This document shows, piece after piece, positions 8,301 through 15,893 of a DNA stretch of 41,852 nucleotides (positions are counted from its first letter, which is position 1; every line of letters begins with the position of its first letter). Both the position numbers and the translations under genes were made by a program. The DNA lies in contig CALHZT010000040.1 in NCBI GenBank assembly GCA_938040995.1, positions 1 through 41,852 on the forward strand, given 5' to 3'. This DNA comes from an uncultured Pirellulaceae bacterium (GTDB lineage Bacteria; Planctomycetota; Planctomycetia; Pirellulales; Pirellulaceae). The notes beneath the pieces were generated by a model that was not told the origin of the DNA, ran no database searches, and was given only the letters and a program-made list of their open reading frames with translations.

Positions 8301-9950
8301 TTACCACTTCAACCCAAACTGCTCGCCACCCGACTTTTTATCTGTACCACCACGAAGAGCACCCTCGTGCTTCTTCACGGCACTTTCGCGAACCGGTTCT
8401 TCTTCGGTCGGCTCCTGCTTCCCTTTGGAGGCACTTGCTGGTGGCGCCATCGCCTGCTTGATCGACAAGCTCATGCGCTGCGCATCCGGGTCCATCGAAA
8501 GCACCTTGACGGAAACAGCCTGGCCTTCTGAAACCACATTTTGAACTTTCACGACGCGATGGTGGGCCAGCTCGGAAATGTGGACCAGACCTTCGACGCC
8601 TGTCGCAACTTTCACGAAGGCACCAAAGTCCATAATCTTCGAAACGGTACCATCGACAACCGTGCCTTCGACAAAGTTCTTGGCAGCAGCGTGCCACGGA
8701 TGCTCGCTGACGGCGTCGCGATAGGACATGCTGATCTTGCCCGTATCGACGTCGATCTTGTCGATGACAACCTTCACTTTCTGGCCTTCTTCGACAACTT
8801 CGCTCGGATGCTTAATACGATCCCAGCTGAGCTTGCTCACATGGATCAATCCATCAACGCCACCGATGTCGACAAATGCCCCAAAGTCCATCAGCTTGCG
8901 AACCGTTCCTTCATGCACCTGCCCAACGGCAAGAGCCCCCATGGTTTCGGCTCTTACTGCTTCGCGCTCGCGTTCCAGAACGGCACGGCGTGAGAGCACC
9001 AGATTCCCCCGCGACTCATTCGCTTCGGTAATGACGCAGTTAAATTTTTTGCCGACATACTGCTCAAGGTCTTCGACACGAAATACATCAATCTGGCTAA
9101 CCGGCATAAAGCCGCGAATGCCGCTGACTTCGCACTCGAGCCCACCTTTATTGTGTCCTTTGACCATCGTTTCCACGACGGTTCCTTCCGAGACATCGGA
9201 CCAGTCCTGAATGTCGATTGATGCGCCGGGCAATGCAAGTTCGTAGAGCCCGTCTTCGGCGTTAAGTCGCTTGACGATAACTTCTACCAGTTCGCCGGGC
9301 TCCGGATTCTCCGCGAATTGTCGAAGCGAAGTTACGCCTTCGTGATGTCCAGGTAGTGAAAAGAAAACATCTTCGCGGTGTACTTTGACGACGGTCGCGC
9401 GATACCGTTTCTCGAGTTCGGGTTCAGTCGCCTTGGCCTCCCCTGCGTCCCCGCCTCCCAACAGTGCGTCCATCGAGACACCGGCCAGTGCCGCATCAAT
9501 CTCTTCCTGAAGTTCCGCCGACAATCGTTGCACTCGCGGTGGCGGAAACGACTTTTTCTCGCCGGCATCTCCGGTCGCATTCGGTGCGACCGCGTCACCA
9601 CCGGATGCAGCGACCTCAACCGTTCCCTCGGGCGATCCAGCCTCCGAACCTGTGTCCGCGCCAGAACTCGCGGCAGTTGCGGAATCAGGCGTCGAGGCCC
9701 CTTCAACAGCAGCGGCGGGTTTTGCCACTGCGGATTCGGGCGATTCTGCCCTGGGCGCTGGCGCAGGTGGATCCCAGCTCTGCGCCTCGGCTCCATCGAT
9801 CTTCGGACGCTCTGGCTCCTGGGGAACGACTGGACCGTGCCCTTCGCGTTGCGAACCGATTTTGATTACTCTTTTCGTTTCGCCAGCAGACTCGGCAGCA
9901 GAAGGCTCACCAGAATTCGATTTGTCGGAACCTGCGTCACTCATCATCAT
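8301..9950 (-). CDS. rpsA: Ribosomal protein S1-like protein with four S1 domains
   Basis: The protein has 549 residues. About 140 residues at the N-terminus are low-complexity (Ala, Pro, Ser, Glu), followed by four OB-fold S1 repeats at roughly 182-240, 254-322, 343-413 and 428-499. The third and fourth are textbook (MDFGAFVDIGGVDGLIHVSKL; MDFGAFVKVATGVEGLVHISEL). The first is the most divergent. S1 repeats bind single-stranded RNA; in ribosomal S1 they recruit mRNA to the 30S subunit. E. coli S1 has six repeats, but four-repeat forms are common outside Proteobacteria. The start is one of three consecutive ATG codons at 9950. It is convergent with the coiled-coil gene; a weak GGGCC/GGCCC hairpin lies between them near 8275-8294. 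It could be an accessory S1 protein rather than the only rpsA. Confidence 0.85.
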   Translation of the reverse strand: MMMSDAGSDKSNSGEPSAAESAGETKRVIKIGSQREGHGPVVPQEPERPKIDGAEAQSWDPPAPAPRAESPESAVAKPAAAVEGASTPDSATAASSGADTGSEAGSPEGTVEVAASGGDAVAPNATGDAGEKKSFPPPRVQRLSAELQEEIDAALAGVSMDALLGGGDAGEAKATEPELEKRYRATVVKVHREDVFFSLPGHHEGVTSLRQFAENPEPGELVEVIVKRLNAEDGLYELALPGASIDIQDWSDVSEGTVVETMVKGHNKGGLECEVSGIRGFMPVSQIDVFRVEDLEQYVGKKFNCVITEANESRGNLVLSRRAVLEREREAVRAETMGALAVGQVHEGTVRKLMDFGAFVDIGGVDGLIHVSKLSWDRIKHPSEVVEEGQKVKVVIDKIDVDTGKISMSYRDAVSEHPWHAAAKNFVEGTVVDGTVSKIMDFGAFVKVATGVEGLVHISELAHHRVVKVQNVVSEGQAVSVKVLSMDPDAQRMSLSIKQAMAPPASASKGKQEPTEEEPVRESAVKKHEGALRGGTDKKSGGEQFGLKW

Positions 9951-10099
9951 TACTCCGCGATTGTCGTTGCCGACCTACACGGTCGACCAAGCCAGGATTC
10001 TAGCAATTGCCAAGCCGCGGGAACAGGAATGTCGTGGCGGGACACGCGGCAAAACTGCAATAATCGCCTTGAAAAATCCCAAACCAGAATGGAACCCAG

Positions 10100-10696
10100 A
10101 TGAATCCTGAAAAATATGGCCCAACGTTCAGCGAAGTGCTCCGTTCGGACCTCAAGTTTGCTCTCGATGCAGGTACGGCCAACTCGGACCTCTTCGACAA
10201 ACTGCAATCACTTTCCGTCGAGTCGGCGTTTGCTCATTCGACTGTCCACGATGAAAAGATGGCCTCGCTTTGCCTTTCCGGTGTCTGGCTGTTCAATAAC
10301 TACCTCGAAGAATCCCACTCGATCAGTCAGGACGCCGACGGTCCGACGGGCAGTTACTGGCACGGGATCATGCACCGTCGCGAAGGCGATTTTCCCAATT
10401 CAAAATACTGGTTCCGACAGGTCGGCGAGCATCCAGCATTTGAAATGATTGATGAACGCATGGGGGCGAGCGAAGCGTTCTACAAATCACCGGCACTCGC
10501 GGATCTTTCCAGTAGCGGATACGACCCGTTCGAACTGGTTGATCATTGCCGAACGGTCATTCGATCGGAAACCGAATCAACCTCTCCCGGTGGCGAAGAA
10601 AACCCGAACAACGACTTGCGACATTTCTGCGAGATGCTCAGTAACCTGGAATGGTGGTCGCTGTTTGACTACTGTTACGAACAGGCGACGACCTGA
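10100..10696 (+). CDS. Conserved hypothetical protein
   Basis: This 198-residue soluble protein has no signal peptide or membrane helix. A central segment (about 87-115) with GSYWHGIMHRREGDFPNSKYW looks conserved-motif-like, with clustered His, Arg, Tyr and Trp. I recall similar unannotated proteins in planctomycetes but cannot name a family. It is divergent from the S1-domain gene, with about 150 bases between them, and is followed on the same strand by the zinc-ribbon membrane protein gene. Its compact sequence and codon use match the neighbouring core genes. Confidence 0.75.
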   Translation: MNPEKYGPTFSEVLRSDLKFALDAGTANSDLFDKLQSLSVESAFAHSTVHDEKMASLCLSGVWLFNNYLEESHSISQDADGPTGSYWHGIMHRREGDFPNSKYWFRQVGEHPAFEMIDERMGASEAFYKSPALADLSSSGYDPFELVDHCRTVIRSETESTSPGGEENPNNDLRHFCEMLSNLEWWSLFDYCYEQATT

Positions 10697-10751
10697 TCCC
10701 AATGTTGTCCTGACGAGAAATTCGAATCACCAGCCAGCCGAAGTATCCGCG

Positions 10752-11258
10752 ATGTTTCAGTTCAAATGCCCCGCAGGACATCTCGTTCAAGCCGACGAGT
10801 CCCACGCCGGTCAAACATCGAGCTGCCCGACATGCGGAATAGCAATGGTCATTCCGGGCGCGGTCTCGTCCGCCATTGCCGGCGATCCTGATGCCTCGCT
10901 CGCGCCGCAGATCCAGACGGAAGAGTCCACATCATCACCGGGCGATCTGAATGCGGGGAATGGAGTCATTCCGGCGTTGAATTCGGCTCCGGCTTTTTTT
11001 CATATTCCATGCCCCAATGGTCATCTACTCGAAACGCCAGCCGAAATGATTGGCGAATATGCAAAGTGCCCGACGTGCGACGCCGAGTTTGATCTTCGCG
11101 AAAAAGACAGCGAAGAGTTTCAACGCCGAAAAAAGATGATCGAAGAATCAGAGCTGGCAAACCTGGACAGAAAATGGCTCAATCGGGCAATCGCGATTGT
11201 TATCCTGCTGGTTCTGGGCGGCGTCGCTCTTGCCGTTGCGACGTTATTGAATCGGTAG
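10752..11258 (+). CDS. Double zinc-ribbon protein with C-terminal membrane anchor
   Basis: The 168-residue protein starts at the ATG at 10752; the open frame extends further upstream but without sense. Two similar zinc-ribbon halves are visible: CPAGHLVQADESHAGQ..CPTC at about 5-31 and CPNGHLLETPAEMIGEYAKCPTC at about 88-110. They share a CPxGH...CPTC layout. A Ser/Thr/Pro linker separates them. One hydrophobic helix (IAIVILLVLGGVALAVATLL) sits at the extreme C-terminus, giving a tail-anchored topology with the ribbons in the cytoplasm. This type of small CPxC ribbon protein is frequent in planctomycetes; its function is unknown. It lies 55 bases after the preceding gene and probably shares its transcript. 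Confidence 0.8.
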   Translation: MFQFKCPAGHLVQADESHAGQTSSCPTCGIAMVIPGAVSSAIAGDPDASLAPQIQTEESTSSPGDLNAGNGVIPALNSAPAFFHIPCPNGHLLETPAEMIGEYAKCPTCDAEFDLREKDSEEFQRRKKMIEESELANLDRKWLNRAIAIVILLVLGGVALAVATLLNR

Positions 11259-11306
11259 GGTCTTGAATCGACAGGGCAGTTGGGCAGTAGCGAAAACGAG
11301 CCAGAA

Positions 11307-11978
11307 TCACGCGCTCTCAAAAATCTGATTGACGTCTTCGAGTTTGACCTTCTTGTCGAACTGTTCCATCACCTCAGGTGCATGAGTCACCAACAGCAGA
11401 GAAATCTCTTCTTCCTTGCAAGTCTGACGAATCAGATCCACCACGACTTCCTGACTGGCCGGATCCACATTCGCCGTTGGCTCATCCGCGAGCAGCAACC
11501 TGGGCCGATTCGCTAGCGCCCGTGCTACGGCGACTCGTTGCTGCTGACCAACAGAGAGCTGGCCGGGTCGATGGCTTGCCCGATCGGCAAGTCCGACTCG
11601 ATCCAGTAACGAAAGGGCACGTTCCCGATCAAAACGATTGCGAGCGAAGGACATTCCCAGGACGACGTTTTCCAAAGCTGTAAATCCGGACAGAAGATTG
11701 AACGTCTGAAAAACGTACCCGATCTTTTCGGCCCGGAACCGGTCGCGGCCTGCCTCTGGCAGTCGCGTGATATCCAGCCCGTCAATTTTCACGATGCCAG
11801 AATCGGGAGTACTGATGCCGGCAATGACATGCAGCATGGTGGTCTTGCCACAGCCGCTACGCCCCATCAAAACGACTTGCTCGCCTTTTTCCAGTCGAAA
11901 TTCCGGGATGTCCAGAATCGTCAGGCGCGATCCACCTTGCTGATCAAACGACTTTTTTACATTTTCAAGATGCAACAT
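11307..11978 (-). CDS. ABC transporter ATP-binding protein, LolD/MacB type
   Basis: The protein has 223 residues from the ATG at 11978. Visible are Walker A GRSGCGKTT, Q-loop VFQTFNLL, signature LSVGQQQRVAVARAL, Walker B LLLADEPTA, and the H-loop in LLVTHAPEV. The length and the FNLLSGFTALENV pattern fit the LolD/MacB/FtsE group that powers lipoprotein release or mechanotransmission rather than import. The open frame continues 20 codons upstream, but those codons are made by the 15-base tandem repeats after smpB, so the downstream ATG is preferred. No permease gene is adjacent in this window; the partner must be elsewhere. The signature LSVGQ is a conservative variant of LSGGQ. Confidence 0.9.
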   Translation of the reverse strand: MLHLENVKKSFDQQGGSRLTILDIPEFRLEKGEQVVLMGRSGCGKTTMLHVIAGISTPDSGIVKIDGLDITRLPEAGRDRFRAEKIGYVFQTFNLLSGFTALENVVLGMSFARNRFDRERALSLLDRVGLADRASHRPGQLSVGQQQRVAVARALANRPRLLLADEPTANVDPASQEVVVDLIRQTCKEEEISLLLVTHAPEVMEQFDKKVKLEDVNQIFESA

Positions 11979-11995
11979 TGCGAGTGTACTTTCTT

Positions 11996-12040
11996 TACTC
12001 AGCCGCAGAATACTCAGCCGCAGAATACCCGGCCGCAAAA
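11996..12040 (-). repeat. Three tandem 15-base units between smpB and the ABC ATPase gene
   Basis: The plus-strand unit TACTCAGCCGCAGAA occurs twice exactly and once in a degenerate form (TACCCGGCCGCAAAA). It begins immediately after the smpB stop codon. On the minus strand the array extends an open frame that could wrongly lengthen the ABC protein. Confidence 0.85.
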
Positions 12041-12529
12041 TTATCGACGTCGCATCGCGCGATCGATGTCACGTTTCGAATCTGCCTTTTTCAACGCCTC
12101 GCGTTTGTCGTGCAGTTTCTTACCCTTGCAAAGCCCCAGGAGTACTTTGACTCGACCACTCTTGAAATACATCTTCAACGGAATCAGGGACAAGCCCTTC
12201 TCGTGAGCCCGCCACGCGAATTTTGTGATCTCCGATCGATGAAGGAGCAATTTTCGCGGCCGCCTGGTTTCGTGGTTCATGTGACTGGCCTGGGCGTACA
12301 CCGCGATGTCCGCACCTACCAACCAGACTTCATCGCCGCGAATTCGACCGTACGATTCGTCGAGGCTCAACTGGCCGTCCCGCAAACTTTTCACTTCGCT
12401 CCCGACGAGCACGATGCCACACTCCAGCGTCTCGAGCACAGCATACTTGTGCCGGGCTTTTCGGTTTTCCGAAATCATTTTGTGATTCGGATCAGCGGTG
12501 GCTTTCGGTTTCTTTTTTGTACGGCTCAT
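12041..12529 (-). CDS. smpB: SsrA-binding protein SmpB
   Basis: The 162-residue protein partners tmRNA in trans-translation to rescue stalled ribosomes. Diagnostic stretches are ENRKARHKY, LVGSEVKSLR, DESYGRI, HETRRPRKLLLH and the basic C-terminal tail DKREALKKADSKRDIDRAMRR. The start chosen is the ATG at 12529, giving MSRTKKKPKATAD; a further open extension upstream has no homology-like content. The length is normal for the family. It is followed on the same strand by the ABC ATPase gene after a short repeat-bearing spacer. tmRNA (ssrA) was not found in the window. Confidence 0.96.
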   Translation of the reverse strand: MSRTKKKPKATADPNHKMISENRKARHKYAVLETLECGIVLVGSEVKSLRDGQLSLDESYGRIRGDEVWLVGADIAVYAQASHMNHETRRPRKLLLHRSEITKFAWRAHEKGLSLIPLKMYFKSGRVKVLLGLCKGKKLHDKREALKKADSKRDIDRAMRRR

Positions 12530-13015
12530 CGAATCGACGGGCTTTCTGTTACTCAAAGCGGAATGACATCGTAGGCACTCCCCATGTTCTACGAAAGACG
12601 CAGCATTCTGGTCCAACAGAAAACGCGTGGTCAGGGCGCGGCCCGCGCACCATCAGAAAACGCAGGCCATTCAAATCGAACGACTTCGCGACTGAGATCC
12701 AACGTCTACACTGATAAACACTTGCTAAATCGCGACTTAGAGCAATTCGGCAAATCGCAACCGGCGAAGATGCCGTCCAAAAACGATGAAAAACAGCGAT
12801 GCTGTCTGGTACCATAAATTTCAGGTAACCGTTCACGCGGGCCACGCGGGCAAGGGTCTGGCTCAATTTTTCGGCGGCAAACTAACTTATTTTGCTTTGC
12901 GGACAAACGCCGAAAATTCGTGCCTGCCCCTTTCGAACCTGGGGAAACGTAAATATGCGTGAACGGCTACTAGTTCAGATTTGCATGTCGCCAAAGGATA
13001 ACAAGGATACTCAAA
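12530..13015. other. Intergenic region between smpB and the PEP-CTERM gene
   Basis: These 486 bases separate two divergent genes. The small open frames in it have no protein-like features. It should carry both promoters; I see no convincing -35/-10 pair and no strong repeat. Confidence 0.5.
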
Positions 13016-14062
13016 ATGCGTAAAAGAGCTTTTTTGGTGGTTGGTCTGTTCCTCGCGACCCTGGGTGGACAAGGCGAGGCATTTGAACTTGTTTTTAACA
13101 ATACTGACACCATCGAGTCACCGGTGTTCAGTCAAGTTATGCGTTTCGGATTCTTTATTCCTGTGGACGCACCGATTGCCGAAATGAACTTTGAGAATCC
13201 GCAGCTCAACACCATTGAATACAACGTTTCTGGAAGTTTGTCCGACGGCACACCGTCCGGATTCTCCAGCTTCCGTCTGGAGCGGACTATTCCTTCTCCG
13301 AATTTTTACAGTCAGGGGAGTTCACTCAGTTTTCGTATTGCACCGGGTGCCAATCTCCACGACGGATTGCAGGTTGCCGATCTTGCCGGACCAGATCCGG
13401 TGTTCGTATTCAATGCCCGCGAAGTAAATACAGGGCGCTACCATCCCCCGCTCGTGGAACTCAACAGTGACGGAACGGGAAGAATTCAAAATTCGAACAA
13501 CTTCGGAGGAATCAATCCCGCCACCAACCGATTCGTCGATGTTGACTTTGGGGAGGAGTACATCACCGACCTTTCCTTCAACCCCGCAAACTTTACGCTC
13601 GCGCAGATCATCATCAACGGCGACTTTGACGAAGACGGAAGTTTTGACTGTAGCGACATCGATGCGTTGGTTGTTGCGATCTCCACCGAATCGAACAATC
13701 TCGCCTTCGACCTGAATAACGACGGTCAACTCGACGGCGGTGATATTGATTCGTGGCTGCTGGAGGCGGGAAACCAGAATATCGGCAGCGGATACATTCT
13801 CGGCGACGCAAATTTCGACGGTGCGGTCGACGGGTCCGACTTCAATATCTGGAATGAGAACAAATTTACGAACACCGCTGCATACTGCTCCGGCGACTTT
13901 AACGCGGACGGAGCCGTCGATGGTTCTGACTTCAACGTCTGGAATCAGAACAAATTCACATCTGCTGCAGCGGCCAGAGCCCAGACTGTCCCTGAGCCGT
14001 CGGCATTCTGGATCCTTGCAATGCTGGGGACAACGACTCTGTTCCGGCGACAACAGCTTTAA
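13016..14062 (+). CDS. Secreted PEP-CTERM protein with dockerin-like repeats
   Basis: The protein has 348 residues. An N-terminal signal peptide (MRKRAFLVVGLFLATLGGQGEA) is followed by a beta-rich domain of unknown type (about 25-195). Next come three or four DxNxDGxxDxxD loops of dockerin/EF-hand kind, for example GDFDEDGSFDCSDIDAL, FDLNNDGQLDGGDID, GDANFDGAVDGSDFN and GDFNADGAVDGSDFN, which should bind calcium. The C-terminus carries a sorting signal: VPEPSAFWIL, a hydrophobic stretch, then FRRQQ. PEP-CTERM tails are processed by exosortase during export to the cell surface. The protein stands alone with its own upstream region. The repeats and tail are typical of planctomycete surface proteins; the ligand or role of the N-terminal domain is unknown. 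Confidence 0.9.
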   Translation: MRKRAFLVVGLFLATLGGQGEAFELVFNNTDTIESPVFSQVMRFGFFIPVDAPIAEMNFENPQLNTIEYNVSGSLSDGTPSGFSSFRLERTIPSPNFYSQGSSLSFRIAPGANLHDGLQVADLAGPDPVFVFNAREVNTGRYHPPLVELNSDGTGRIQNSNNFGGINPATNRFVDVDFGEEYITDLSFNPANFTLAQIIINGDFDEDGSFDCSDIDALVVAISTESNNLAFDLNNDGQLDGGDIDSWLLEAGNQNIGSGYILGDANFDGAVDGSDFNIWNENKFTNTAAYCSGDFNADGAVDGSDFNVWNQNKFTSAAAARAQTVPEPSAFWILAMLGTTTLFRRQQL

Positions 14063-14102
14063 GGATCGTTCGAGAAATTACTGCCTGATCTTCATCGTCT
14101 CT

Positions 14103-14202
14103 CCCGCGCAGGCGGGAATCCATTGAATCGGATTGGCTTTTTGATGCAGGCAAAGACATTGAGCGTTAATACGCTTCGAGTGGGTCCCCGCGTTCGCGGG
14201 GA
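14103..14202. repeat. REP-like palindromes downstream of the PEP-CTERM gene
   Basis: Two GC-rich palindromes lie in the 328-base gap before lipA: CCCGCGCAGGCGGG at 14103-14116 and TCCCCGCGTTCGCGGGGA at 14185-14202. They resemble extragenic palindromes of the CCCGCGNNNGCGGGAATCCA type. A related one (CCCCGCGAATGCGGGG followed by ATCCA) is at 20125-20140. No gene is seen in the rest of the gap. Confidence 0.7.
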
Positions 14203-14390
14203 AGACGGCCATAGGCGCAATAGGCCGTCGATTGAGTCGTGATGAACGGAGATTCGACACTAAGATCGAACGATCCCAAGTCCGCTCGGGCGGATTCGCG
14301 ACCGATGTCCTGATTGGACATTGCGACTAGAATACTCTCCGTGGGACGAATGTCGTCGCTCCACCTTATTTCAGGTCGAAAGGCATCAGT

Positions 14391-15335
14391 TTGGACAATA
14401 CTCCAGCATTCCCGGAACTACCCATCATCGGCTCGTCGAGCGTGCCGACGAGTGCTGATACTGCAACGCCCACGAATCCGCGGCGCAGGCTGCCACCGTG
14501 GCTACGACGGCAAGTCCCCAAGGGCAACGCGAATCACTTCACTGCCAATGTCATCGAGGAACTGGGTCTCGAGACGATCTGCGACAGCGGGAAGTGTCCC
14601 AATCGAATGGAGTGCTATTCGCAAAAAACGGCATCGTTCATGGTACTCGGCGATGTCTGCACCCGACCGTGCGGTTTTTGCTCGGTGAATCGCGGCAAGC
14701 CGGAAGCAGTCGCGATTGACGAACCAGCGCGACTGGCCGAAGCCGTCAAACGACTGGGGCTCGAACACGTCGTGATTACTTCAGTCACGCGTGATGACTT
14801 GCCGGACGGTGGTGCCGAACACTACTACCAGTGTGTGATTGCGGTTCGCGAAGCAACGGGCGCGGCCGTCGAAGTCCTGACTCCGGATTTCGTGACTTGT
14901 AAGCCGGCACTCGATCGCGTGATCGAGGCAGCACCGGAAGTATTCAATCACAATACAGAAACTGTCCCGCGACTGTATCGCCAAGTCCGCGGTCCCCGCA
15001 GCGACTACCGCTGGACTCTGCAACTCCTCCAGCGAGTCAAAGATCTGAATCCCGCTATCAAAACCAAGAGCGGCTTGATGCTGGGTTTGGGCGAGACGCG
15101 TGAAGAGTTGCTCGAAGTACTCGCCGATTTGCTGGACGTTGGTTGCGACTTCCTGACGCTCGGCCAGTACCTCCAACCGGCGACGGATCGATACCTACCG
15201 GTCGAACGCTATATTCCGCCCGAAGAGTTTGCCGAACTCGGCCGACTGGCCAAAGATATGGGCTTCCGCAAAGTCGCCAGTGGACCGTTCGTCCGTAGCA
15301 GCTATCACGCACGTGACATGGCTGAGTCGTTCTAG
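14391..15335 (+). CDS. lipA: Lipoyl synthase
   Basis: This 314-residue radical SAM enzyme inserts two sulfurs into protein-bound octanoyl groups to make the lipoyl cofactor of 2-oxoacid dehydrogenases and the glycine cleavage system. The auxiliary 4Fe-4S cluster motif CDSGKCPNRMEC (C64, C69, C75) and the radical SAM motif CTRPCGFC (C90, C94, C97) are intact, as is the C-terminal RSSYHA segment whose serine ligates the auxiliary cluster. The open frame starts with TTG at 14391; a GTG at 14442 is an alternative. No ATG precedes the Cys motifs, so a non-ATG start is required. lipB is not adjacent. Confidence 0.96.
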   Translation: MDNTPAFPELPIIGSSSVPTSADTATPTNPRRRLPPWLRRQVPKGNANHFTANVIEELGLETICDSGKCPNRMECYSQKTASFMVLGDVCTRPCGFCSVNRGKPEAVAIDEPARLAEAVKRLGLEHVVITSVTRDDLPDGGAEHYYQCVIAVREATGAAVEVLTPDFVTCKPALDRVIEAAPEVFNHNTETVPRLYRQVRGPRSDYRWTLQLLQRVKDLNPAIKTKSGLMLGLGETREELLEVLADLLDVGCDFLTLGQYLQPATDRYLPVERYIPPEEFAELGRLAKDMGFRKVASGPFVRSSYHARDMAESF

Positions 15336-15616
15336 CTGCAACGACTTTCTCAAGTTCCGCGTCGCCGAGGCGGCTCGAAGCGAGCAGCGGCCCAAGCTCG
15401 GGTTAAGTCCCTGGTCAATTCGCTTCGACCAGGCATTTTGACCAAGCGCCCACTCTTGTCGGCATGCCTGTTATTCCGGTTATTGCGATTCTCTCGTGAT
15501 ATTTCCGACACAGTTGCTTACACGACGAAATGCCACACGACTCTCGCACCTTGCCGACGTAACCTTTTCGACAACTTCCCCCATTCACATTTGTACAAAT
15601 AAAAAAGAGGTAAATC

Positions 15617-15835
15617 ATGAAGTCCCCCCTTTGCCTGCTGGCAATCGTTACGCTCTGCTCACTACTCTCCATGGGCTGCGGAAGTGCAACACAGCCTGCT
15701 GCAGCCGTCACTGGCCCGGCCGTTCTTTGCGATCTTTGTGGACACGTTGAAGATGGTCCACGATGTTGCTCGGACGATTGCAAGACATGCCCGAAATGCA
15801 GCAAGCACGTCGGTTCGCAAGGCTGTTGCCAGTAA
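15617..15835 (+). CDS. Cys-rich mini-lipoprotein
   Basis: The 72-residue protein has a lipoprotein signal peptide (basic start, hydrophobic core, lipobox SMGC, lipidated Cys at 21). The mature part is only about 51 residues and has nine further cysteines in CDLC, CC, CKTCPKC and CC pairs, suggesting metal binding or a redox knot on the outer side of a membrane. A good ribosome-binding site (AAGAGG) precedes the ATG, and a strong terminator follows within 25 bases, so it forms a monocistronic unit. I do not recognise a named family; the ligand (Zn, Cu, Fe-S) cannot be told from the sequence. Confidence 0.82.
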   Translation: MKSPLCLLAIVTLCSLLSMGCGSATQPAAAVTGPAVLCDLCGHVEDGPRCCSDDCKTCPKCSKHVGSQGCCQ

Positions 15836-15858
15836 CCCGGCGTCCAACCAAAACCTGA

Positions 15859-15893
15859 AGCACTGGCTGGAGAAAACTCCGCCAGCGCTTTTA
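15859..15893 (+). terminator. Rho-independent terminator of the mini-lipoprotein gene
   Basis: The stem AGC-a-CTGGC-t-GGAG closes over an AAAA loop with CTCC-GCCAG-c-GCT and is followed by TTTATC. The arms pair almost perfectly. It ends exactly at the stop of the convergent kinase gene. Confidence 0.8.

Noticed and set aside
9378-10103. 241-codon plus-strand frame
   Set aside because: It is antisense to the S1-domain protein gene and without protein-like composition.
13322-14053. 243-codon minus-strand frame
   Set aside because: It is antisense to the PEP-CTERM dockerin-like gene and mirrors its repeats; it has no start signal or domain.
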